Origin: Polyangiaceae bacterium
GTDB taxonomy: Bacteria > Myxococcota_A > Polyangia > Polyangiales > Polyangiaceae
Assembly (NCBI GenBank): GCA_016933275.1
Contig: JAFGBI010000296.1
Span: forward strand, 1-34,153
Reading direction: 5' to 3'
DNA length: 34,153 bases
Positions 24,879-32,311 of the stretch are shown here, one piece after another. How positions within the stretch are numbered: the first letter of the stretch is position 1; every line of letters begins with the position of its first letter. The notes below the pieces were generated by a model. The model was not told where the DNA came from, ran no database searches, and saw nothing but the letters and a program-made list of their open reading frames with translations. The position numbers and the translations under genes were made by a program.

Positions 24879-25435
24879 GCGCCCGCGCGGGGCCAGAGCG
24901 AGTCGCCGAGGTCGAGTGGTCGCGGTGGACGCCGCGGGATCGAGCCACCCTCGTCTTCATGGTCGAGCGGGACATGGTCCTCCTGATCCGCAAACGGCGG
25001 GGTCTGGGCGCCGGCAAGATCAACGCGCCCGGCGGGCGCATCGATCCGGGAGAGACGCCGATCGCGTGCGCGATGCGTGAGACGGAGGAGGAGCTTCACG
25101 TGCGGCCGCTCGGTCTCTCCATTCGCGGCGAGCTGCGATTTCAGTTCGTGGATGGGTATTCCATCCACGCCTACGTCTTCATCGCGACGGGTCACCGGGG
25201 TACGCCCACGGAAACCGACGAAGCGATCCCGATCTGGACCAGCGTTCATCTGATACCGTACGAAGAGATGTGGGTCGATGACGCCCTCTGGGTGCCGCGA
25301 CTGCTCGCGGGCGAATGCTTCTCTGGTTGCTTCGTCTTCGATGGCGACAGGATGCGTGACCACGAGGTAAGGTCGCTCGGACCGGAGGAGGTGACGGCCC
25401 TGGAGGTGGCGGTGTCTCGCATCGGGGCGCCCTGA
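24875..25435 (+). CDS. NUDIX hydrolase, MutT/MTH1-like
   Basis: This 186-aa protein has a clear Nudix box at residues 54-76: G54-x5-E60-x7-R68-E69-x-E71-E72-E73, with His in place of the usual Gly at 75. The preceding KRRGLGAGKINAPGG resembles the MTH1 (NUDT1) type that hydrolyses 8-oxo-dGTP and other oxidised purine nucleotides. That substrate is inferred from this resemblance alone. The GTG start overlaps the GH57 stop, so the two are co-translated. A sugar-nucleotide substrate linked to the GH57 partner is an alternative. The stop is followed after 10 bases by the companion hairpin and repeat copy 4. Confidence 0.88.
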   Translation: MSARAGPERVAEVEWSRWTPRDRATLVFMVERDMVLLIRKRRGLGAGKINAPGGRIDPGETPIACAMRETEEELHVRPLGLSIRGELRFQFVDGYSIHAYVFIATGHRGTPTETDEAIPIWTSVHLIPYEEMWVDDALWVPRLLAGECFSGCFVFDGDRMRDHEVRSLGPEEVTALEVAVSRIGAP

Positions 25436-25445
25436 TCGGCGGGAG

Positions 25446-25466
25446 CAGCAATCGGGTTGATTGCTG
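25446..25466 (+). repeat. Companion 21-base hairpin before repeat copy 4
   Basis: CAGCAATCG, then GGT, then TGATTGCTG: 8 of 9 positions are Watson-Crick pairs and the last is G-T. It starts 10 bases after the NUDIX stop, so it lies in the 3' untranslated region of that transcript. Confidence 0.8.
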
Positions 25467-25484
25467 CGTAATAACAACAACCCA

Positions 25485-25595
25485 GAGCACCGAACCGGCA
25501 GCAGAGCTCACCCGAGGCGCCGTTGGAAGCGTACCCTCGCTGGGCATGGGTAGGTTTCCAGCGGCGCCGTTGCCGTTGGCAACCGATCGGCGGTC
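25485..25595 (+). repeat. Structured intergenic repeat, copy 4 (most diverged)
   Basis: 111 bases, same orientation. The core arms lie at 25516-25536 and 25548-25568. The arm sequence differs from copy 1 at eight positions, but pairing is kept: positions 4, 5, 18 and 19 changed on both arms, positions 8 and 14 became G-T pairs, position 17 changed from T-G to T-A, and only position 16 is a mismatch. The ends extend into CCCA/TGGG, lengthening the palindrome. It follows the NUDIX gene in the same direction. Confidence 0.88.
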
Positions 25596-25600
25596 TGGGT

Positions 25601-25632
25601 CCGAGGATCGTGCGCCACGCGCGGATCCTCGG
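25601..25632 (+). terminator. Hairpin after repeat copy 4
   Basis: CCGAGGATC and GATCCTCGG form a perfect 9-bp stem around a 14-base loop that contains a smaller CGTG/CACG stem. No T run follows. It may end the GH57-NUDIX transcript. The rest of the 25633-25840 stretch before the next gene shows no clear feature. Confidence 0.4.
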
Positions 25633-25840
25633 CGGTGTGTCGGATCCGCGCCGGAGGCGCCCGTCGCCCATCGAGCGGCGAGGAGGGGGAGGCCGCCTGG
25701 CGCAGCCGAGGCGGGGGAGGGTTCGCCTCTCCCGACGAGAAGAAGCCTTGCGCGGCCAGGATCCGTCGCCGTCCCTGGGCCGTGGGCCTGGCCGGCTCGC
25801 GGTGGTCCCGTTTTCTCGGCAGGTTGGCTAGGATCGCCGC

Positions 25841-27124
25841 GTGGTGGCCCCCAATGGCGAGTCGACGCGGGCGGAACTCGAGCAGCGGCTCGCGATCGCG
25901 GAGGCTCGAGTGAAGGAGCTCGAGTCGAGCGGGGGTGTCTCGGGAGGAGCGGACGCTCGCCCGACTGCGCCGCTCTCGCCGCAGGCCCGACAGGGCCAGA
26001 GACTCGAGAGTCTCGGCGTGTTGGCGGGGGCGTTCGCGCACGACATGAATAACCTTCTATGTGGGATCCTCGGTGGGGTGGAGCTCGCCATGGACGAACT
26101 CGACGGGGACCACCCGGCGCGTGCCGATCTCGCGATCGTCCAGCGGACGGCGCGGGAAGCCACGGAGCTCTGCCGGCAGCTCCTTTCCTGCGCGGGCAGG
26201 GGGCGGGTCGTCGTTGAGCCCATCGACGTCTCCGAGCTCGTCGCTTCGATGCGGAAGATCCTCGGCGTTTCGGCTGGCAAGACCGTGACCGTGGGTCTGG
26301 AGCTCGGTCGCGACCTTCCCTCGGTGACGGTCGATGCGTCGCAGCTACGTCAGGTCATCATCAACCTCGTTGCCAACGCCGCAGACGCCATCGGCAGCGC
26401 GTCGGGGAAGATCACGATCTGCACCGGATTTCTCACGGGTGACGACGCCTGCCTCGGAACGACCTACCTTGACGGCGAGCTACGCCCGGGGGGCTACGCC
26501 TTCATCGAGGTGGCCGACAATGGGCGCGGGATGGATGCTGTCACGATAGGACGCCTGTTCGACTCGTCCTTCAGCACCAAGAGCCCGGGGCGAGGGCTGG
26601 GACTCGCCGCGGTCCAGGGTATCGTGCGAGCCCATTCCGGGGCCGTCGAGGTTCACAGCCAGGTCGGGGTGGGGTCGACCTTCAAGGTGCTGCTTCCCAC
26701 CAGCGCCGAGGTAGCGACCCGCAAGCGCTCGCCGGGCGGATCCAGTGGTTGGAGCGGTCGAGGGCTCGTACTGCTGGTCGACGACGAGCCCATCGTAAGA
26801 TCGATCGGCGTCCGCATCCTGCAGCGCCTGGGGTTCGAGGTGGTGACGGCCGAAGATGGGGTTCAGGCGCTCGAGGTGTTCGACCGCAACCGCGACCGAA
26901 TCGAGCTCGTTCTACTCGACATGAACATGCCCAACCTCGGTGGGGAGGCAACCTTCCGTGAGCTCCGTGCGCGGGATCCGAACGTCCGGGTGGTGCTGAC
27001 CAGCGGATATGACGAGACCGAGGCGATCAGCCAGTTTGGCGCTCAGGGTCTCGCCGCCTTTTTGCAGAAACCATTCCAGCTCGCGACGATTCGCTCGTTG
27101 CTCGAGCGCGTCTTCGCCCGTTAG
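25841..27124 (+). CDS. Sensorless hybrid histidine kinase (HisKA-HATPase-receiver)
   Basis: This 427-aa cytoplasmic protein has a short N-terminal coiled coil (about residues 8-30). An H-box with phosphoacceptor H67 (FAHDMNNLL) follows, then the ATPase domain with N box NLVANAADAI, G1 DNGRGM, F box and G2 GRGLGLA. A C-terminal receiver has an acidic pair (VDDEP), phosphoacceptor D360 (LLDMNMP) and K410 (LQKPF). There is no PAS, GAF or membrane sensor and no DNA-binding output, so both input and output must come from partners. The start is GTG 25841 (or 25844), with AGGA about 10 bases upstream. No response-regulator partner gene is adjacent. Confidence 0.93.
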   Translation: MVAPNGESTRAELEQRLAIAEARVKELESSGGVSGGADARPTAPLSPQARQGQRLESLGVLAGAFAHDMNNLLCGILGGVELAMDELDGDHPARADLAIVQRTAREATELCRQLLSCAGRGRVVVEPIDVSELVASMRKILGVSAGKTVTVGLELGRDLPSVTVDASQLRQVIINLVANAADAIGSASGKITICTGFLTGDDACLGTTYLDGELRPGGYAFIEVADNGRGMDAVTIGRLFDSSFSTKSPGRGLGLAAVQGIVRAHSGAVEVHSQVGVGSTFKVLLPTSAEVATRKRSPGGSSGWSGRGLVLLVDDEPIVRSIGVRILQRLGFEVVTAEDGVQALEVFDRNRDRIELVLLDMNMPNLGGEATFRELRARDPNVRVVLTSGYDETEAISQFGAQGLAAFLQKPFQLATIRSLLERVFAR

Positions 27125-27234
27125 GAGTGATCTTTCCTCGGGACCGACAGGGTGGCAGTGGTTTTTGTGGGTCGCCAAATCCTGGCCGGCGCCTTTTTTC
27201 CACGGGTGCCTGGCGAATGGGCGATGCGACCCTG

Positions 27235-27240
27235 TATGAT
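27235..27240 (+). promoter_or_regulatory. -10 element placed for a leaderless transcript
   Basis: TATGAT matches five of six bases of the -10 consensus and lies eight bases before the GTG start of the next gene. A weak -35 (TGGCGA, 27211-27216, 18-base spacing) is possible. Transcription would begin at or next to the GTG. No Shine-Dalgarno sequence precedes that GTG, which fits a leaderless mRNA. Confidence 0.45.
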
Positions 27241-27248
27241 GCTAACCC

Positions 27249-29117
27249 GTGAGTGGACCGCGGCTGGTACCTGCGCCGATCGACTTCAAGTCGGTGGTCC
27301 TCACCCCAGAGGAGGGGTACGTGTTGTCGCGGCTCGATGGCCCGGTCGAACGGGACCAGATCGCTGGGCTCACTGGGCTACCGTCGGCTCGGGTCGAGGT
27401 CGTCGTAGAGCATTTGCTCGAGTTGGGGGCGCTCACCGTGGAGACGGCTCGATCTCCGTCCATGCTCCCGTCCGTCCCACCCGGCGCGGGATCCTCGTCT
27501 CGCCCCCCGCCGGGCAGTTTGGACCCGTTGTCGCACCTCGACAGCGTCAGACGGGGGTCGTCGGCGGTTCCGGTTCCCTTGGCAGCCCCATCTCGCCCGG
27601 CTCCCCCGTCGCCGATGTCGTCCCGTTCCCCTGGTGCCAGCGCGAGGACCAAGGCTTCCAAGCGAGCGTCCCTACCCGCCGAGCTTCCCGAAGGCCTGTT
27701 GCCGCCCACCACCGGACGAGTACGGATGCCGGGCGGCCTGACCTCCCTCTTCGACCATGAGGCTTCGGCGGGCACGACATCGAGCGATCCCGCCCACCCG
27801 GGCAATCTGCTTTGTGTGGTGGTCCCGCCTCCTCCAAGGGCGCCAACTCAAGTTACCCAGGTCTCGAGCCACCCCCCATCCGGATCCTCGCGGCCCGCCG
27901 TGGCCCCGTTCGGTAGCGGCCGACCGGGTCGGTGGGGGGGCGCGGCGCCGGAGGGTCCGATCGAGGCACTCCTGCACCCGGAGGATGGGGTAGGCCTGGG
28001 CGTGAGCCCCTGCGAAGGGGACGGCCTGCCCGAGGGCGTGACCCCGTTTGAGGATGGGGCAGGCTTGGGCGTGAGCCCCTACGAAGGGGACGGCCTGCCC
28101 GAGGGCGTGACCCCACTTGAGGATGAGGCAAGCTTGGGCGTGAGCCCCTACGAAGGGGACGGCCTACCCGAAGGTGTGACGCCCTACGTGGAGGAGGGAC
28201 CGCCGATGGGGGCCACCCCGTTCGGAGGGGGTACCGAGGGGGAGACGGAGGAACCGACGCCTTCGGGATGGCCCGCGGGGGACGGTTCTCGCGCGGAGGA
28301 GACCGGTGTCGTGGCGGAGGAGACCGGTGTCGTGGCGGAGGGGACCGGTGTCGTGGCGGAGGTTCAGGGGGCCATCGCTGCGGATCACGGCACGGCGGTC
28401 AGGACGCCGCCCGCGTCCCTCGCCGACGTTCTCGGCGGCTACGCCACCCAGTTCAAGCATCTCGACGTGTCGAGGCGGATCGAGATCGCCAGGACCGCCG
28501 AGGATCCGGATCTCTTGACGCTGTGCATCGATCCCGACCCGCAGGTCATCGATGCCCTGCTCGGCAATCCGCGTTGCGGGCTCTTTCACGCGCGACGGAT
28601 CGCCTTGCATCACCGGAATCCGGTCGGGCTCGAGCTGCTCAGCCGTCGGGGCGAGCTCATGCGGGATGGCCAGGTTCAACGGAACCTCCTTCGGAACCCT
28701 CAGCTGACCGAGTCGATCCTTCAGCGGATCGCGTCGCGAAAGCAGCTTCTGGAGATCTACCAGTTGTGCCTTGACCGAGAGGTGCCGGAACAGGGGCGGC
28801 TCAGGCTGCGGAGGGAGCTCGGGAAACGCTTCAACAACGGGAGTCCGGACGAGAAGGTCGAACTCGTCTTTCGCACCGAGGGACGCGCGCTCTTGCTGCT
28901 GCCCGGATGCACCTTCGATCCAAAGTCGGTCTCCCTCCTCACCCACCGCACGATAGGTTCACTGGTCCTCGTACAGAACCTGGCGCGATTCCCGGCGACA
29001 CCGCCGGCGGTACTCGCCAAGCTCATCCAGCTGCCCATGGTCACGCGCCAGCCAGCGATCAGGCAGCTCCTGCTTCGCCACCCGAACCTCCCCGGAGAGG
29101 CGAAGCGGAGAAGCTAG
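27249..29117 (+). CDS. Repeat-containing protein with winged-helix-like N-terminus and helical-repeat C-terminus
   Basis: A 622-aa protein of unknown function. Residues about 10-65 (LTPEEGYVLSRLDGPVERDQIAGLTGLPSARVEV...) look like a small helical, winged-helix-like domain. A Pro/Ser-rich low-complexity region follows to about 240. Three near-identical 23-residue repeats (246-314, core GLGVSPYEGDGLPEGVTP) and three 7-residue repeats (349-369, EETGVVA) come next. The C-terminal part (about 385-622) is alpha-helical with HEAT/ARM-like spacing, including LLGNPRCGLFHARRIALHH and RNLLRNPQLTESIL. There is no signal peptide or membrane segment. GTG 27249 lacks a Shine-Dalgarno sequence. The C-terminal domain suggests a protein-protein interaction role, which is inference only. 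Confidence 0.75.
   Translation: MSGPRLVPAPIDFKSVVLTPEEGYVLSRLDGPVERDQIAGLTGLPSARVEVVVEHLLELGALTVETARSPSMLPSVPPGAGSSSRPPPGSLDPLSHLDSVRRGSSAVPVPLAAPSRPAPPSPMSSRSPGASARTKASKRASLPAELPEGLLPPTTGRVRMPGGLTSLFDHEASAGTTSSDPAHPGNLLCVVVPPPPRAPTQVTQVSSHPPSGSSRPAVAPFGSGRPGRWGGAAPEGPIEALLHPEDGVGLGVSPCEGDGLPEGVTPFEDGAGLGVSPYEGDGLPEGVTPLEDEASLGVSPYEGDGLPEGVTPYVEEGPPMGATPFGGGTEGETEEPTPSGWPAGDGSRAEETGVVAEETGVVAEGTGVVAEVQGAIAADHGTAVRTPPASLADVLGGYATQFKHLDVSRRIEIARTAEDPDLLTLCIDPDPQVIDALLGNPRCGLFHARRIALHHRNPVGLELLSRRGELMRDGQVQRNLLRNPQLTESILQRIASRKQLLEIYQLCLDREVPEQGRLRLRRELGKRFNNGSPDEKVELVFRTEGRALLLLPGCTFDPKSVSLLTHRTIGSLVLVQNLARFPATPPAVLAKLIQLPMVTRQPAIRQLLLRHPNLPGEAKRRS
27984..28190 (+). repeat. Three tandem 69-base coding repeats
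   Basis: Units at 27984-28052, 28053-28121 and 28122-28190 encode 23 residues each (core GLGVSPYEGDGLPEGVTP). They differ at only a few bases, both silent and replacing, so duplication is recent or homogenised. The copy number may vary between strains. Confidence 0.92.
28293..28355 (+). repeat. Three tandem 21-base coding repeats
   Basis: Units at 28293-28313, 28314-28334 and 28335-28355 encode A-E-[EG]-T-G-V-V. The first two are identical and the third has one base change. They are in frame, so a gain or loss would keep the protein intact. Confidence 0.9.
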
Positions 29118-29147
29118 CTGCTGCTGGCGAGCCCGCGGGTGTGCCCC

Positions 29148-29492
29148 TCACTGCCGAGGCTTCTGGGCGAGGCGTCGACGGAGGTCTTCGAGGATCACGC
29201 CACAGGGGTTGATGCGTGCCGGATCGGCTCCCCCCCAGTTGGCGATGGCCTCCTCGTAGGCATCGCGAAAGGCTCGGTTCGCAGCGGCTGCCTCACCGAG
29301 CGCAATTCGCGCCGCCTCCTGGTCGCCACTGGTACAAGCGGCATCCACCTTTCCGAGGTCCACTCTGGCGGCAGCCTGCTCACTTTGGCACCCAGCTAGG
29401 GTGAGGGCCAGAGACGAGAGGCCCGCGATGGCCACGTCGAGGGTCCTGGTGGCGCGGGAGCGAGGAGAGCATCGGCGGCGGATCCCATGCAT
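29148..29492 (-). CDS. Small lipoprotein, function unknown
   Basis: This 114-aa protein has an Arg-rich n-region, a hydrophobic core (VAIAGLSSLALTLAGC) and a good lipobox L-A-G-C with C34. The mature part of about 80 residues is helical and Ala/Glu/Arg-rich and holds two further Cys (DAACTS and NPCGV). No domain is recognised. GGAGGT nine bases before ATG 29492 strongly supports this start despite the long signal sequence. It converges on the repeat-containing gene with a 30-base gap and diverges from the TPR gene. Confidence 0.8.
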   Translation of the reverse strand: MHGIRRRCSPRSRATRTLDVAIAGLSSLALTLAGCQSEQAAARVDLGKVDAACTSGDQEAARIALGEAAAANRAFRDAYEEAIANWGGADPARINPCGVILEDLRRRLAQKPRQ

Positions 29493-29653
29493 TCCAAATA
29501 GACCTCCGGTTACTCAGCCTGCACCGTACCACGGGAGAACGGACACTGGTATCCGGGCGGTCTCCAGGCGCCTTCGGGACTGCGGATCCGTTCCGCACCT
29601 CGAGGAGTGATTCAGGATGGCCCTGGCGACGGAGCTGATCGATCATCCTTCCG

Positions 29654-32206
29654 ATGGGTGTCTCGTCCACCAACGTTCGGTCCGGATCGACCCCGGGTGA
29701 CGACGGCAGCGATCTCTGGGTCAAGGAGGGCTGGGCGCCGCCTGGGGGAGGGCCCACGAGCTCCCGTGCACCATCCTCCGTGCTGGTCGTTGGAGCGTGT
29801 GACCCGTTGGTCGCCCCGCTGACCGAAGCCCTCGTGCGCCACGGGGTGACGGTCACCATCGCGCCCGTCGCCGAGGTCACCCGCGCCGTCATCGACCGCG
29901 CTCCGGAACTCGTGGTGCTCGCGGACGAAGCGACCCAGGACGGTGGAGTCGAGGTCGTTGCGCGATTGGCGACCTCCCCACGGACGTCGGTGGTACCGGT
30001 GGCGGTCCTCGTCGAGGACACGGGACTCGAGGCTCGCCTGCAGGCGTTTCGCAACGGTGTGGCCGCGGTCGTGCGGCGTTCGGCCAGTGTCGATGCCATC
30101 GCGACCCAGATCGCCGGGCTCGTGCGCGGCGTTCCGGGCCGATCCGAGCAGGCGCTCGGCGACATCGGTGAGGTGACGCTCGATGAGCTGGGGGCAACCC
30201 TCGCGCGCGAACTCCGAAGCGGAATCCTCAGCGTCCGCGCCAAGGGAGGGGATGCCCAGTCGTCCGTTCGCATCGTGCTCGGCGGCGGTCGGCCGGTGTC
30301 GGCGATCATCGACGAGTTCGTGGAGCGCATGGGTTCGCACGTCGTCGCGGCGGAGCCGCTCGAGTACGAGTTCGATCAGCGGGCAGGGGGTACCGTTGCC
30401 CTGTTCGACCGAGCGAGCGAGACCCCGCCTTCCGCTGCCCTGGACCTGGCTGGACTCCGGGTGCTCTTGGCGGATGACGACGCCGGGCGGGTCGACTCGA
30501 TCGCGCAGGAGCTTCGCGCACACCACGCGATGGTCGCGGTGACCGACCTCGTTCCGTCGCCCCAGCGGCTCGCCCGCGTAAGGGAGCTCGATCCTGCCGT
30601 CCTGCTGCTCGGCGAGGAGCACCTGCAGGGCGCCGGCTACGGGCTCGTGCAGGCACTCCGTGGTGATCTTCGGCTGCGGTGGGCCTCGCTCCTCGTGGTG
30701 CGCTGGCGTGACCTGTGGCCCGAGGCCGTCGCTGTCCCCGTGCTCTCTGGGCTGCTGGCTCAGCTTGCATCCATGGGCGAAACCGAGCGTTCGATCCAAC
30801 GATCTTGCCTGGACGCCTGCCCATTCGAGACCTACCTCGAAGCCACGGGTCCAGCACGGCTGCTTCGGGTCCTCGCCGACACGGGTTGCTCGCTGCGGGC
30901 AACGGTACGCAACCCCCGCGCTCTGGTGAGAGTTGACCTTTCGGATCGGATCATCGTTGGGGCGACCGCCGAAACCGGCGGGGAGGGAGCGCCGGTCCTC
31001 CAGGGGGCGCAGGCCCTTGCCGCTCTGATGGTGCTCGCCATGGGTCGCGTCTACGTGGAGCAGGTCGCTCAGCCGGCGGTGACGAACCTCATGGCGCCCC
31101 CCGACGTGGCGTTTGGCATGGCTGCGGCAGAGCGCGCCCCGATCGTGCCGTCGGTTCCTGCCCCCCCACCCGGAATGACCCCGCCGGCAGCCGTCCAGTC
31201 CGGTTCGGCACTGCCGCGCTGGGTCCTGGTCGGGGCCGGGGCGATCACGGTCGCGGGGGTCATCGGTGCGGGCATGACCATCGCATTGACTGCCCGCTTC
31301 GACCGGGCCGAGCCGACACCGCAGACGAGCAGGTCCGTGCTCCCCTCCGCGAGCGCTCGGCCGGTGGTTTCGGCCTCGGCATCGCGGACCTCGTCCTCCG
31401 ATGGGGCAGGCCCACCACCAGCCGCGAGGCCCGCCGTGATTGCCCGAGTCGAGGGCGAGGTATCCGTGACGGAAGCCGCCAAGGTGAACGCGGACGAGCG
31501 CTGCCGGCGGGCAGTCGCCGAGGTGCGAGGGGGGGTTGGCGTCGAGGTGCGGAACGCACAGCGCGCCATCGTTCGCGGCGATCTGACCGAGTCCGAGCGC
31601 TGGTACTGCGTTGCGGTCGAGCGGTATCCGACCGATTCCGATGCCCAGATCGGGCTCGTGCGCCTGGAGCTCCTGCGCCGGGATCCCTCGGCGGCGCTCC
31701 TGTTCGCCGAGCGCGCCGTCGCTCGGATCCCAGGGGATCTCAGCGTGCTCGGTCCGCTCGGCGACGCGCAGGCGCTGGCCGGTGCCGCCGATGAGGCGCG
31801 GGCCACCCTGGTGCGGGCAGCTGGGCTCACGCCCGACAACGCGGCGGCCATCGAATCGCTCGTTCGTCGGTATCTTTACGTCGCCTATGGGGCCATCGAG
31901 GGCAAACGGTACGTGGAGGCCGAGCGGTACTCGCGGCGAGTGGCGGTGCTGCGACCGGCGGCGGCGGACGGACCGATCGGGCTCGCACGCTCGCTGGGTC
32001 TGCAGGGTCAGCACGAGTTGGCCCTGCGGTGGGCCGAACGGGCGGTGGCTCTCGGTTCGCGGCGCTCCGATGCCCACGTGGCCCTGGGAGAGGCGCGGCT
32101 CAGAGCCCGCGACCGAGAGGGAGCGATCCAGGCGTACAGGCGCGCGCTCGAGCTGGATCCGAAGGACGCCGACGCGCGTTTCCGGCTCAGCAGGCTCGAG
32201 CCCTGA
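29654..32206 (+). CDS. Membrane-anchored receiver-like / DUF4388-like / TPR protein
   Basis: An 850-aa multidomain protein. Residues about 41-157 form a degenerate receiver-like domain (VLVVGACDPLVAPLTEAL...). Residues about 169-235 resemble DUF4388 (VTLDELGATLARELRSGILSV...). Residues about 268-370 form a second receiver with an intact acidic pocket (LLADDDAGR), but LLLGEEHLQG replaces the segment that normally carries the phosphoacceptor Asp. A Pro-rich linker, one transmembrane helix (about 523-547) and a Ser/Ala-rich linker precede TPR-like helical repeats (about 640-850, e.g. AIQAYRRALELDPKDADARF). The C-terminal TPRs would lie outside the cytoplasm. ATG 29654 is the first start after an in-frame stop; the Shine-Dalgarno sequence is weak. 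Confidence 0.8.
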   Translation: MGVSSTNVRSGSTPGDDGSDLWVKEGWAPPGGGPTSSRAPSSVLVVGACDPLVAPLTEALVRHGVTVTIAPVAEVTRAVIDRAPELVVLADEATQDGGVEVVARLATSPRTSVVPVAVLVEDTGLEARLQAFRNGVAAVVRRSASVDAIATQIAGLVRGVPGRSEQALGDIGEVTLDELGATLARELRSGILSVRAKGGDAQSSVRIVLGGGRPVSAIIDEFVERMGSHVVAAEPLEYEFDQRAGGTVALFDRASETPPSAALDLAGLRVLLADDDAGRVDSIAQELRAHHAMVAVTDLVPSPQRLARVRELDPAVLLLGEEHLQGAGYGLVQALRGDLRLRWASLLVVRWRDLWPEAVAVPVLSGLLAQLASMGETERSIQRSCLDACPFETYLEATGPARLLRVLADTGCSLRATVRNPRALVRVDLSDRIIVGATAETGGEGAPVLQGAQALAALMVLAMGRVYVEQVAQPAVTNLMAPPDVAFGMAAAERAPIVPSVPAPPPGMTPPAAVQSGSALPRWVLVGAGAITVAGVIGAGMTIALTARFDRAEPTPQTSRSVLPSASARPVVSASASRTSSSDGAGPPPAARPAVIARVEGEVSVTEAAKVNADERCRRAVAEVRGGVGVEVRNAQRAIVRGDLTESERWYCVAVERYPTDSDAQIGLVRLELLRRDPSAALLFAERAVARIPGDLSVLGPLGDAQALAGAADEARATLVRAAGLTPDNAAAIESLVRRYLYVAYGAIEGKRYVEAERYSRRVAVLRPAAADGPIGLARSLGLQGQHELALRWAERAVALGSRRSDAHVALGEARLRARDREGAIQAYRRALELDPKDADARFRLSRLEP

Positions 32207-32311
32207 CCGCGGGTCCGATTCCGCATCGACCGACGAGTACGGTCTGGCGCCCGGAGGTTTGTCGGTTGGGATCGGGCCGTGCTACGGGATCGCCCCGCGA
32301 AGGCAAACGAG

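Noticed and set aside
135..25595. Insertion sequence or retron as the source of the structured repeat
   Set aside because: No transposase, reverse transcriptase or clear target duplication is visible next to any copy; only the non-coding palindrome is present here.
29612..32077. 821-aa minus-strand open frame opposite the receiver/TPR gene
   Set aside because: It is a His/Arg/Gly-rich shadow with no domain, whereas the + strand shows DUF4388-like, membrane and TPR features.
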